Source of the DNA: Aphidius gifuensis
Taxonomy: Eukaryota > Arthropoda > Insecta > Hymenoptera > Braconidae
DNA length: 64,000 bases
Reading direction: 5' to 3'
Assembly (NCBI RefSeq): GCF_014905175.1
Contig: NC_057793.1
Span: forward strand, 5,952,001 to 6,016,000
Shown: positions 24,322 to 37,200 of the stretch, in pieces
Position numbering within the stretch: position 1 is the first letter of the stretch
Layout: each line of letters opens with the position of its first letter
Position numbers and translations under genes: made by a program
Notes under the pieces: model-generated
What the model saw: the letters and a program-made list of their open reading frames with translations, nothing else
What the model was told of the DNA's origin: nothing
Databases searched by the model: none

Positions 24322-27300
24322 GAAAATCAATTTATCACAATAATCTAGCTTTGAATATTTTCCATCACGTAAATCACTTGATTGTAATTGGGCTAATTGG
24401 GCTAATGTAATTTTCCATTACACTTTTATTATTTTTTTTTTTTTACATTTCATGGCCTTACAAGCAAAATATCACCTATTGAAATTAACTATTTTTTTTC
24501 ATTTTTATATCTTTTATTAACTGCATTAAACTATTTTTATTTCGAAAAAAATAAAACCAAATAAAAATGTTTAATAAATATTTGATTAACTTTTATTTTT
24601 ACAACATTTAAAATTGCGAAAAAAATTATAAATATATATTTACATGTAATTTGAAATTATATTTACAGTCACTCATTGAATTTTATTTTTAAAAAAAATT
24701 TCATTAACCTCTTGAACTTGTAATCAAAAAAAAATTATTTTTGATATTATTTTGAAATTTATTTCGCAATTAATATATTACCACATGAACGTTGATCTTT
24801 GATTAAATTGGAGCACCTCACTGTCATTGTTTATAAGTAAACAAAGATAAAAATTTATTTAGATTTTAATTTACTTTGAATATAAATTGTTGTTTTATTA
24901 TAATTTTAAGTAATTAATAAAAATATAGTAACTAACTTGAAGTTTAAAATTTACAAAAGAGAAGGTGGTGGTGATGCATTTCAGGTCATAAAATTAAATC
25001 TAGAAAGGATAATAGTCTGTTAGAAATTGGCATACAAAATTGGCCCTTGTTCGGTCCCTTTGGGGTGGTAAATAACTACCAGATGTACACCTAAGAAACT
25101 TTTATGACACTTTCTTGTATTTCTAATTTATTTTACAGTTTAAATTTCATTGTTGTTAGACTTATAAATTCACCAGACTTTATGCAGTTGGTAGCAATAT
25201 GTAGCAATCTTTTAATATTGTTAAAAAAAAATTTTATTTAAAAATATATATATTGTTAAATAAAAATTCCACTAAACAATAATCCAAATAAATCTATCCA
25301 TATTTTAATTAAATTCCAGTCAATAAAATGATAATATTATTTCGATTAAATTATAAATATTTTACTTGATTCAAATGTTTTTTATTTTTATTAAAAAATT
25401 AATTAAAATTCTACCAAGAAATTATCAAAATAATTTTTTTTATATTTTAACAAAATGAATATTATTATTTAATAAAAAATTTTTTTTAATAGACAAGGAT
25501 ATTTATTAATATTCAATAATGTAAATCAATATAAAAAAATTCTAATAAATATTAAATTTATTTTTATTAAAAAACTAATCACAATGATAATTACAATATT
25601 TTTTATTGTTATATAAATGATGATTATGAGTGATGGGAAAATAATTATGACATTGATTATTTCAATTGTTGGCATATTGGCATATCAAGTTTTTCTATGC
25701 AAAATTATTAATTACACACATTAAATTGTTATTTTTTTTTTCCATCAAATAATCAGATAAATAATGAAAATAAAAATAATAAAATGTTAAACTTTATTTC
25801 TATTAAAACTCGATCATTTTAATGACGTCGTAGTTAATTTATTCTTGACTAATTCAAATAAAACTTTGTACTTTGATTTTAGCACATAATCCTTTATCAA
25901 ATTTTTTGATCATTAAAATACGAAGAAAAAAATTCTTGCTAATGGATCATTTAAATTATTTAACAAATAAAAATAATCTTGATGGACATTAGGGCTTCAT
26001 TATGGGGGTTTCTTTTTAATTATTATTATCATTGTGTGTTTTTTTTTTTTATTTTAAAATTATTTGAACGTCAGAAGATTCGTATTATAAATGTTATTTT
26101 TATTTAAAAAAAAAAAAAAAACGAAACATCACTTATAAAAAGATTAAGAAACGAGTTATATTTTTTAACCCTTTTTTCCGACGCAGATAATATACCTTTG
26201 GTTATTTTCCATTGCTAAAAATTCAATTTTGTTTTGTTATTTTTTTTTTATTCATTCTCGAACTAAACGATCAAAATGCTTACGTTTTATTATTGTATAT
26301 ATATTTTTTTTTTTTACTGGAAAAACAACTGGCATGTTCCAGACCAGTTTGTTTGAATTACCAAAATAATAAAAAACCACATTTATATTTTTTTTTTATT
26401 GATTACCAAACTAAGTAAAAATAAAAAAAAAAATCTATTATTATTCAATAAAAAATAAAAATGATTATTAATTATTATATAAATTATTTTATAAATATTA
26501 TAATATTTAAAAATAATTATCAACAAGTTGCTATAATGTTTTGTTATTTTTTTATATTTTTTCTAATTACCTGTATTTTATTATACGAGAAAATAATTTT
26601 ATGAGAAAAAAATAAACATTAAATATAAAATAATAACATGTATCAGAATTTTTAATTTGTTGTCGATCATACATCAGACGATATTGAATTTTTTTTTTTA
26701 CATTATATACATGACACGATATTGAATTAGTTTTTTTTTTTTTTCCAACACCTTACCTGAGAAAAATGGAAAACTAAAATCTCGTAAGAATGTAAGAAAA
26801 ATAAATAAAAAAAATTAATTGAAGAAGTATGCAAAAAATAAAATTAATCAGAGAAACATAAGCGATGAAATAAAAAAATTTGAAAAAAATATTAAAGATA
26901 TATGCAAAAAATAAAAAATAAAATATGTGTGCAAATCTGTTAATTGTACTAGTGATACTGATAATACGTAGTTGATAAATTTTTGTATTGAAAATGAAAA
27001 AAAAAAAAAAATATATTCATGAATTATCATCAGACATAAAATTGATATGAGTTGCAATTAAATCGATATAGCATTAGTAAAGTATATATCATCACAAATG
27101 TAATGTTTATAATACGAGTGTATATAAGCTAGAAAAATACGTGGTTTATTTGCACCTATCGTGATTAAAAATAATTATTTATTGAATAATACATTGACAC
27201 ATAAAAAAATTATTTACTTTTTTTTTTCCTCAAATTAAAAATCATGCTATACAAGAGAAAATAAAACGAAAAAAAATTTTCTAAATTTAAAATTATTCAC

Positions 27301-28560
27301 TTATTTAGTTTGTTATTAATAAAATAATAATTTTTTGTTTTTTTTTTTATTTTTTAGTTAAATAGTTTTTATTAATAAACTTCAAATAATATAATATATA
27401 AAATACTTTGGACTCTTATTGATTACATAAAAAATATATATTATTAATTAATATTTTTTATATTTAATTTTTTATAATTTTTAAGTCTCTGCTTTAATGA
27501 TAGTTCGGAGAAAATAGGGACATGATAAGAGGCATAATAAATATTAACATCATGCATTTGTTAAATGAAAAAAAAAAGAAATTATAAATTAATTTTTAGA
27601 TGGAAAAAAATTTATTTAGTTATTTTAAAAAATAATAAAAAATCAACTTACGAATTGATAATCCAGCATATGAGAACATTGTTGATACTAATTATTAATT
27701 TTTAAAAATTAAAATATTTACTTTTTATATATAAAAACTGAATGGCAAATTTTTTTTTATTTTCACTGTTTTTTTTTTTTTTTAAATTTAATTATTTATA
27801 AATTTTATTAACACTCTTTTAAATGACATTATTGTTATAAATATAGTTTTTTTATTTACTTTCAAGATGAAATTATTGTGTAAATGATTTATAAATAATT
27901 TCATTTGTTAGTTTATATTTCACGACCACTCGGAAGTTAATTTGTTGAGAAACTGAGTGAGCATTTGTTGTGATAAGTATATCACATCATTTATATATAA
28001 TTTCTTTTTTATTTTTTTTTTTTCGTATATTTATTATTAAGTATGAGAAGAGACTATAATACTTGATGATAACGTGACAAGAGTCTGTGTAATAATCGTG
28101 GTGGTGGAGTCGATAATAACTTGGCTGAGAAAAAGAAGGAGACATCTGATTTAAAAAAATTAATAATTTATAAAGTTCATTACTTTTTATCATTATCTAA
28201 TCTAATATTATTAAAAAATTTAATTTACAAAGTTTAGAATAATTAAATTACAAAAAAAAAAAAAAAAGTTATTAAAAAATTATTAGTAAAATAATTTTAA
28301 ATAATTTTTTTTGTCATTACAAAAATTTTTTAGTTATCAAATAATTATATTACACTGATATTATTTTTTTTTTTTTTTATTATGGCCTTGGTGACCTAAT
28401 GTTAAAATATTATCAAACTGAAGATTAAAAAAATTTTTAGATAAAATTTATAAATACGAAATATGTTTATTTATTTACGTAATAATTATTTTTCCTTAAT
28501 TTGATAATTTTTTTTTTTTTTTCTTCATTTATTGAAGGCTTTATTATTTTTTAAATTTTT

Positions 28561-29098
28561 TCAAGTATTTTTAGTTATTGAAGTTCTAGATTGTGATTTT
28601 ATATTATCGATTATTTTTTTTTTATCATTCAAAGTGAAGGTTAGTCCTGAAAAAAAAAAAAAGAAATTAAATTTTTGAAAAATATTTTCAAGTTGTTATA
28701 GGTTTATTGGATATTAAATTTTGCATTTTATTATAAATTTAAAATCAGATATATTTTTTGATTATTCTTACCAGATAAATCAATGTCACTATCGAATGAA
28801 CAAATTTCATCGCAATCAGAATTAATATCAGTATCATCTGATGTTGTTGATAACGACCAGATATTTTGATTTTTATATTTATTTATAGTTTTTATATTTT
28901 TTTTATAATTGTTTATGATTTCTTTGTAAGAAAAAAAAAGGAAATATAAAAATTTTAAGTAGTATTCTTGAAACAACTTACTCTTTATCATTTGGATATA
29001 AAAAAAAAAAAACTTTTTAAAAGGCAAACGGGATATGTTGGTATTATTACTTGAAAAATCATGGTCAAAATATTCTGAACACAAATTTCTTGGTCTAA
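28561..29098 (-). CDS. Unrecognised protein, 3' exons (three exons, acidic C-terminal region)
   Basis: Three - strand blocks with matching phases: about 29098-28982 (donor GTAAGT), 28921-28772 (acceptor after a pyrimidine tract, donor GTAAGA) and 28646-28561 (acceptor after a 12-T tract, stop TGA). The translation includes RNLCSEYFDHDFSSNNTNIS, then a Lys/Asn-rich stretch, then SDDTDINSDCDEICSFDSD and a final LTFTLNDKKKIIDNIKSQS. The acidic-serine middle part looks like a CK2-type phosphorylation region; function unknown. The 5' limit of the first block is uncertain (acceptors at 29099-29115 all give the same frame). The block is homologous to part of the neighbouring interspersed repeat, so it could be a repeat-derived or decaying exon. 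Confidence 0.4.
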
Positions 29099-29250
29099 TT
29101 ATATATCTTGGTAAATAATTTTTCCAGAAGAATCAAAAACATTCTATTGCGTATAATGAATTTAAATTTATCAGTATAAATATAAAACAATAAATAAATA
29201 AATATTGTATTCAATTATTTATTTATTTATTCATTCAAGTTTTAGATGAA

Positions 29251-29758
29251 ATATTTTAAATTTAAAATACAATATCACGCGGATAAATTCAAAATAAATT
29301 GATTTAAAAATAACGTTGTATATTTATTTTATTAATTAATTTATCTACTTATTTAATTATTAATTTGTTTAATTATTTAATTCAAGTACTAGAATTTATT
29401 ATCACAACTAAATATCATAGTCAAAATATTTTAAATTCCATAATAAAATATCTTGGTAAATAATTTGCCAAAAACAAAAAAATAAAAATCATCCTGTTGC
29501 GTGTATTTTTTTAAATAATCATTAGGTATTTTTTAAAATTTAAATTAATCATTATAAAAATATTTTTACCATTTTACCATATCTCAAAATTTATAATAAA
29601 TAAATAAATATTTTATTTAACAATTTATTCATTTATTTTTTTTAAATTTACTTTTCATCATATTATCTTGGATAAATTTAAAACCCATTAATTAAAAAAG
29701 AAAATTAATTAGTCATTTGATATTATTGACTCGACTCTATTATTATTTTAAATTAAAT
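29251..29758. repeat. Interspersed ~505-bp repeat, copy A
   Basis: Almost base-for-base the same as 58714-59217: shared start at ATATTTTAAATTT, a shared ATCACGCGGATAAATTC block, CATCCTGTTGCGTG, and a shared end around ATATTATTGACTC. Differences are a handful of substitutions and small indels. Shorter, older relatives lie at about 29050-29145 and 60541-60662. No terminal inverted repeats or transposase were seen, so the class is open. Confidence 0.85.
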
Positions 29759-29894
29759 TTTTTTAATATGTATCTTTTAAATCTAGCTAGTATAGTATAG
29801 CTAATAAATATTTTTTTAAATTTATTTTTATCCGAGGGTTATTCCCGCGTGGAAATTTTTGTTCAGAATATATGTTGTCATCAGGAGGATCAGG

Positions 29895-30233
29895 TTATTT
29901 TAACATACTTGATTGATTGTTGTTTTTCAAATTCATAGAAGGATCATTGACACATTGAGCATGTCTTGAAAGTGAATATTCATCTCTTGTTGAAATACCA
30001 GGTTTAATTCTTTCAACAAAATTAAACTCAGCATAATCTCTACATTTACCACTTAATCCAAAAATGCTTTTTTCATTTATTTTCACATCATCATCATCAA
30101 TATCATCACACTCATCATCACCAAAATTACCAGTTTTAATTCTTCTTTTATATTTTTTATTAATTTTAACTTTTCCAAGTTTTTTTATTTCATCCTCAAA
30201 TGCACAACAATTGTTTATCATCTTTTTTGACAT
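29895..30233 (-). CDS. Unrecognised small protein or 5' exon of the gene at 28.6-29.1 kb
   Basis: A 112-codon frame starting MSKKMINNCCAFEDEIKKLG, with a basic patch (KINKKYKRRIK), an acidic patch (DDECDDIDDDD) and a compact stretch FGLSGKCRDYAEFNFVERIK then PGISTRDEYSLSRHAQC that looks conserved in style. I do not recognise the family. It either stops at 29895 or splices at the donor GTATGT (in AATCAAGTATGT, about 29903) in phase 1. The phase does not fit the next visible exon directly, so an intermediate exon or a separate gene must be assumed. It diverges from the giant gene at 31251. Confidence 0.5.
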   Translation of the reverse strand: MSKKMINNCCAFEDEIKKLGKVKINKKYKRRIKTGNFGDDECDDIDDDDVKINEKSIFGLSGKCRDYAEFNFVERIKPGISTRDEYSLSRHAQCVNDPSMNLKNNNQSSMLK

Positions 30234-31250
30234 TTTAATTATTATTTAAACCATCAAAAATTAATTCAGATAATATACATCAAGTTTGAGAAGATTATAT
30301 ACGAGTTAACAATTCATCTTGAAAGTAAAGCTGATGCTTTCAACAATCTCATTGTTTTGATAAAATGAAATTTTAATTTTTAAACTGAATAATACGAGGA
30401 AGCTTAAAGTGCCTGTTTAATCTTTTTAAATATATCCGTTTGTTCAACTTCCTGTAACAAGTTATAATAATAATAATAATTACAATGATAATAATAAAAT
30501 TAAAACTTGATATATTTAATTTCCTGAATGACCATTCGTGACATAAATATTGATACTAAATTGCATAATTTTACTAACCCATTTTCTTTATAAAATAATA
30601 TATTTCGTTATTTTTTATATTTAAAAATCAGGATAATTTAATGTGATTAATAAAATACATTATTTTTTATATTTGCACTGAAAATTTTAAACAAGCGGAA
30701 ACATTTATTTATAAAAACCAGAATAATAAATATTTTTATTTTACTAAAAAACCTTGACTACACCAACGTATTATTTATTTATTTAACATTTAATTTCGTT
30801 TTAAAAAAATATATTTCATTACGAAAAAAAAAAAAAACTGATGAATAATTTTAAAACGCGGAAGAAAATACGAGAATTTGTTTTTCTAATAACTGAATGA
30901 TGAGCTTGATGACTTCACATCAATTAGCATTTGTTTTTAATAATAATTATTTTATTTTTTAGATAAAATTCAATGAAATATTGAATTCATTGCTATCACA
31001 ATATGTGATTTAAAAATTCTAGTTATAATTCCAAATTAAAAAAATAAAAAAAAGCCCAAAAAAAGAAGCTTGAATGATTTTTTATTACATTGTCAATTTA
31101 ATTTATTACAATGTTAAAATAGTCCAGGTAAAGCTGTTATAAAATACAATAATTAAAAGTAATTAATGAAAAAAAAAAAAAACGAATAATAATATCAATT
31201 AAATACATGTTAAAGGATCAATTAAATAAGTGTGGATAAAAAAAATAATA
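30234..31250. promoter_or_regulatory. Divergent intergenic spacer
   Basis: About 1 kb between a - strand start at 30233 and the + strand start at 31251, presumably holding promoters for both. AT-rich; no TATA box or initiator could be singled out. A short (TAA)n run lies at about 30463-30480. Confidence 0.35.
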
Positions 31251-34200
31251 ATGGAGTCGAGAAACAAGTGGTTGATGGAACTGGCTGAATGTGACAAGGT
31301 CATATCCAACAAGGAAATTGATAAACATGGCTGGACAGCAAACGAGGTTACTGAAGCTGATGAAAACGTGTCTGATGATGAAGTAGATGAGGATCTTGAA
31401 ACTGAACGTCATCGATTGAACAAGATTCTCGGTCTTCCTGCTGACACATATTCACTTACAAGGATTCAAACAAAATTACAAAATGACGCCAAATATGGCA
31501 TTAAATCTGGTCATACACATATGAATATGATTAAATTTTCACCACTATCACGTGGCTTACAGGTAAAATATTAACAACAATAATAAAAATAATAAATTTA
31601 ATTAAATGTGATATTTAATAGGGTGCTGCAATAGCAATTGCAGCATTTGCTACAACATCTCAATCAAAAGCAAGTTGTTGGACCGACACAATTATTGATG
31701 ATATTATTGAAGATGGTGATACATGGTATTGTAAATCATATAATAATAATAAAACAACTGATCGTCGTTTATTAACAGTGCTAAATCTTTTACCATCATT
31801 AATAATACAAAAAAAAAATATTGTTTATATGAATATTGATGAAGCTGTTTATACTGGATCATTTCGTACAGATAATCCAACTGAAATGCATTTTGTAAAA
31901 GCAATTAAACTATTTTTTAATACACATAATGCTTGTATAATAACATCACCAATATTAAACATATCAATTTGGCGTGAAGATAAATTTTTAAATGCTTTTG
32001 ATGCACAGCCAAGACTTGATAATTTAATTCCTGATAATGTAAATGGTTCAGTTAAATTAATGAAACTTGATAATTTAGATGATGTTATATATATTATACT
32101 TGAAAAAAGTAATATTGATAAAGAAAATTTTGTTATTTATCCAATTAGTATCAAGGCTAATGTTGTAATAAATCCAGATGACATTGATCATATAAATGAA
32201 CCAGAAAGACGTCCAAGTGCATATAATATTGATAAAAAATTTCGTGCAATTGTCAAAAGTACATTTCATATTAATCATTCAAATGTAACAAGTGTACTTC
32301 AAGGACGTGGTCATTTAATAATATCAATTGCAGCAATTATTTATACAAAATTAATAAATGCTAAAAAATGGACAACACCGATTATTGATTTAATATTTAA
32401 TCAATCACATATATTTATCATTGATTTAGCAAGAGTACTTGGTAAAAAATTTGATGATACTTTTGATATTAAAATTGATGATATATTTGGTAATATTTAT
32501 CTTGGTATTTATCATTGTAAAATTAAATTAACAACAAATGTTATACCAGGTCAAGGTAAAAAAGGAAAAATTAATATTGAAATTGGTTTACGTGATTTTT
32601 TTAAAGATAATTATTGTGGTATATTGGAAATTAAAAAGATATATTATGCCATTTGGAAAGATGATGATAAGTATTATTATTTAGATCCATTTTCATGTGA
32701 TGATGAGGGTTATAGAGTTGATAAAAATGATCCTGATAATAAATTGAAATATGAAAGTGCAAGTGGTTGTGTTATAATGAATAGTTCGATAAATGAATTA
32801 ATTGAAATAATATTAGAAAATACTGGTAACACTGATAAAGATCCATTTTTCATTCATGGTATTAATGTATTGTATATTAAAACTAATGAAAATTCAAGAG
32901 AGACTATTGTTTATCGTGAAAAAAATACAAACCGTCGACCAATTGGTGTTGATAATGTTGTACCAATTAAAGATGAGTGTATTGTTGAAATTGATATGAC
33001 ACCAAAACCACGTTTAGATAATAATGAAAAAAATAAAAATATTTATTGTCAGTATCCAGATATTATGAAAAATGGTGATGATTATGTTTCTGTTAGACAA
33101 CAAACTTCAGTGATGATAATTGATTATGAAAATGAAGAGTTGTTGAAATTTTATAAAATTATTAATTCAAATAGATTTATTATTCATGCATCAAGTAGTT
33201 GTATTGATGATAAATTTTTAGTAACATCACAGGGTCGTCAAGGTTTGTCGATGGCATTGTCAGCAATATATTTTTCAAAAATAAAACATCCATCACAATG
33301 GCAGACTAATGATTTAGATAAAATAATTTATTTTGGTGATAAAACACATGGTGAACTTGTTGATTGGATTTGTCGTGGAAGTCCTGAAATAAATGATGAT
33401 GATGAAGATGAGGATGATGAAGATGATGAAGATGATGACGAGAATGACGAAGAAGAAGATGAAGAAAAAATACAAGAAAATGAAGAAAAAAAAGATGTAA
33501 AATTAATTAAAAAAATACCAAATTATATTGATATTAAAATGCTTCCAAAAAAATTGAAAATTGATAATAATACTGTTAAATTTAAAATAATAAAATCAAT
33601 AATCGAGGGTAATGCTGATCCAATGGTAAATCTTGGTGAAGCATTTGAACAATATTTTCGTAAATACAATGAATTAATAATTGAAAATAAAAATTTAACA
33701 TATATTATTTGGAAACAAGATGGTAATTATTTTACATTTAATCCATATGGTGGTGATGAAGAAGGCTGGAGATATTATGGTTGTCCAGCATCATTTGTTG
33801 TAACAGATAAAATAACAGAACTTGTTGATTTATTTTATGGTATATTAGAATTTAATGATAAAACATTTAAATTGCATTTTATTAATATTGAAAAAATTGG
33901 TCCAAATAATAAATACAAATCACCATTGAGTATTGATTTGACTGGTATTGAATTTGAAAAATATCAAACTGTATTTTTGCCTCTTACTGATGATGATATT
34001 TTGGCATTAAAGCCTCAAGGAAATAAAACATTAAAAGATAATGATGAAAGTGATGAAGATGAAGAGGGAGATGATGATGATGATGATGATGATGAAGATG
34101 AAGAAGATGATGATGATGAAGAAGATAAAAAAGAAAAAGATAAATTAGTTGAAGAAGAAAAAGAAGAAGAAGATGAAATTTTAGTTGATCCTCTTTTAAT

Positions 34201-37200
34201 CGTTGAAGAACAAAATCATCCAGATACACCAAGTAAATTAAATTTATTTCTTTTAACAGCAAATATTAATTTACAAGATGAAATAATTGATCAACAAGCC
34301 AAAGAAGCAATTGAATATGAAAAATTAAAATACAATCATCCACCTCCATATGTATTGCCACAAAAAAAAGTATTAAAAATGCTTTTAAATGCTAAAAAAG
34401 CATCAAAATCAATATCATCATTGGTATCATGTTTTTCAATTGATTCAAAACTAGCAATTAAAACATATTTAACACAATATAATAATGACATTAATGCAAT
34501 AATAACAAATGATAATATAACATCAACAAAGCTAATTAAATTACCAAAAAAAAAATATTTAATATCACGTATATCACCAATTGGTTTTACTCCACTTCGT
34601 GCAATTAATGATATATTTATTCATGATGAAAATGATGATATTATTAATATGAAAAAATGTCAAGATAAAAATTTAATAATTCAAAATGAAAATCTTTGTT
34701 TTTCTAATGAATTAACAAAATTTACAAATGATAATAATATTAAACCATTGATTATTCCAATTGGTCCAATTATTAAAACTCCAATATCAGTTAAAATTGC
34801 AAAACCATGTATGAAAAATAATAAAAAACGTCAATGTAAACTTTCAGCTGATGAAAGAGACAATTTAAAGTTGGATAAAATTGTTTGTTATACTGAGGAT
34901 ATACTATTTAACATGCTTTTTCCAATGAAATCAATAAACAATGAGGTAATTTATATTTTATATATATTTTTAAATTAATTATCATAAAAAAATGTAATTT
35001 ATTTTATTTATTTTTTTGCAGAATGAACAATTTAAAATTGTAGAAAATAACAGAGATATAGAAACAGCTAATGATGGTAAAAAAAATTCATCAATATCAA
35101 TGAATGCCAATAGATCATCAGATGAATATATTGATACACAATCATTGATAGAAAATGAAGATTTTATATCAACAAACAATGATAGTATATTTATAATATC
35201 AGCAAATATGAAACTTGAAAATCGTAATAATAAAGAAGAACATCATCATAAAGCTTGTTATTATGCAGCAATACTTTGTATACTTGCTAAAACAGTTAAA
35301 AATATTCATGAATTTTATGGAAGTTTGTTGGATCAATTGATAATTTTGGCAAGTAAATATTATAATAAAACTGGTTTATTACGTTATAAACAAGTACGTA
35401 ATTTTCGTAATATAAATATATTAAATATAAAATTTAATATTATTGTTAAACAAATAATATATGCTGATCCAGAAAATTATGAAAATGATTTATTAACAAA
35501 TAAAATTAAAGAATATTTATCAAAATATCCAAGTGGTATATTAATATTTGATAATGCATCATATGCATTTTGGTTTTCAAATGGATGTTATTATATATTT
35601 GATCCATATCCATGTGATGATGAAGGTCATGCCAGTGACACTGGTACTGGTTGTGTATTAAAATATTGTAAGCTTGATGATATGATTGATAAAATAAGTA
35701 ATTACAGTGGTGTTGATGTGACAAAACCATACAGAATACATAACTTATCAATTGGTCATATTGAAATGATTAATCATGATGATAATAAAAAAACTAAATT
35801 TACTCTAAAAGAAAATAATAAATCAGATGATGAAAATGCATATGAAAAAGAAGATTATCATGATGTTGTTGATGCTGATAATGATGATGATGATGATAAG
35901 AGTGAAGATGACAACGAAGAAGAACAAGAAATTTTAAAATCAAAAAGTCAAGAATCATTGATTGAATTAACATCATGGCTTGATGAAGTTAATAAAAATA
36001 AAAAATCAAATACTAATTTAACACCAAAACCAGCTTATGTTGCTTTAAATAATTTACATGCATCTGTATTAGAAGTTACAGTTGTTGAAGATGACATAAC
36101 ACAAGCAATATTAACACCATTTAAATTATCAAAAGATAAAAATATAACAAATGAATATATAAGAAAAAAACCATACATAAGAAAGTTTAATAAACAATCA
36201 ATAATATTATTACCAATTGATTTATGTATTATATCATGGTCTTGTATTATTGATCCATCAAAATGGAGTGAAAATATAATTAAAGCAATTTATGAAACAA
36301 GTAAAGACATTTCATTTGATTGTTTATTATCATCTGAAGATTTTACTGTTGATAATATGATTGATGGTATGTTAACTGAATTTGAAATTGGTAATTATAA
36401 TTTTAAAACTGTATTTGCACCATTACATATTGGTAAATTATATTCACATCAAGGATGGAATTTATCAATGTCATTAAAAAAAATATTTGATAATTCAATT
36501 TATACTGGTGCTATTATATTTTGTGGTACTTCACATATTGGTGTTATGAAAAAGCTCAATAAATTATATGCATGGTGGTGTATTGATGATACTAAAAATA
36601 TAAAAATAATAATGTCTGATAATATGGAAGATTATTTAAAAATAATAATACAAAAAATTAATATAACAGAAGAAATTGAATTTAAAATAAGAATAATAAC
36701 AGTGTCATATGCTAAAATTTTAGATCCAAATTGTAGTGATATTGGTGGTTTACATGATGAAATAATGCCATCATCATCATTACCACAAATTCATCAAAAT
36801 AATAATGGTCCATATGATTTACATGCAATATTTAAACCAACGATACCTGGTTTAAAGCCAATTTTTGTCTTTGGAACTGTTGCACTGGATTCATTTGATA
36901 TTATCAATGAGCCAAATGTAAAACGTTGTTATTTTGTTGGCATATTATCGGTGATGATGAAGAGAGATATTATACAAAGTCCAATGCCAAGTATCATTGA
37001 TAAAATAATAAAACTATCTGAAGATTTATATCGACAATTTAACCAACCAAAATATCATACTGAACACATCATTCACAATGTCAATTTGATGAATAGAATA
37101 TTTGAATTTCGTGATGTTGCATCGAGTCTTAATGTTTTACATAATAATCATGAAAAAAATAATTTTTTTTCTACTGTTAAAAAAGAGTTAAAAAAATATT

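Larger units (their letters stand above)
21508..28560. other. Long noncoding stretch upstream of the CD36-family gene
   Basis: Seven kilobases without a supportable gene. It contains the putative CD36 leader exon near 21985, an AT pentamer-type simple repeat at 22787-22860, a less simple block at 22560-22760 and a (GAT)n run at 24298-24321. Another mixed block lies at 24960-25090. These may be regulatory, but I see no proof. Confidence 0.4.

Noticed and set aside
33984..34262. - strand frame rich in His and Leu
   Set aside because: Antisense shadow of the acid-coding GAT/GAA tract of the giant gene.
35506..35751. - strand frame opposite the giant gene
   Set aside because: Shadow of exon 3; low-complexity His/Tyr codons arise from the complement of Asp/Asn codons.
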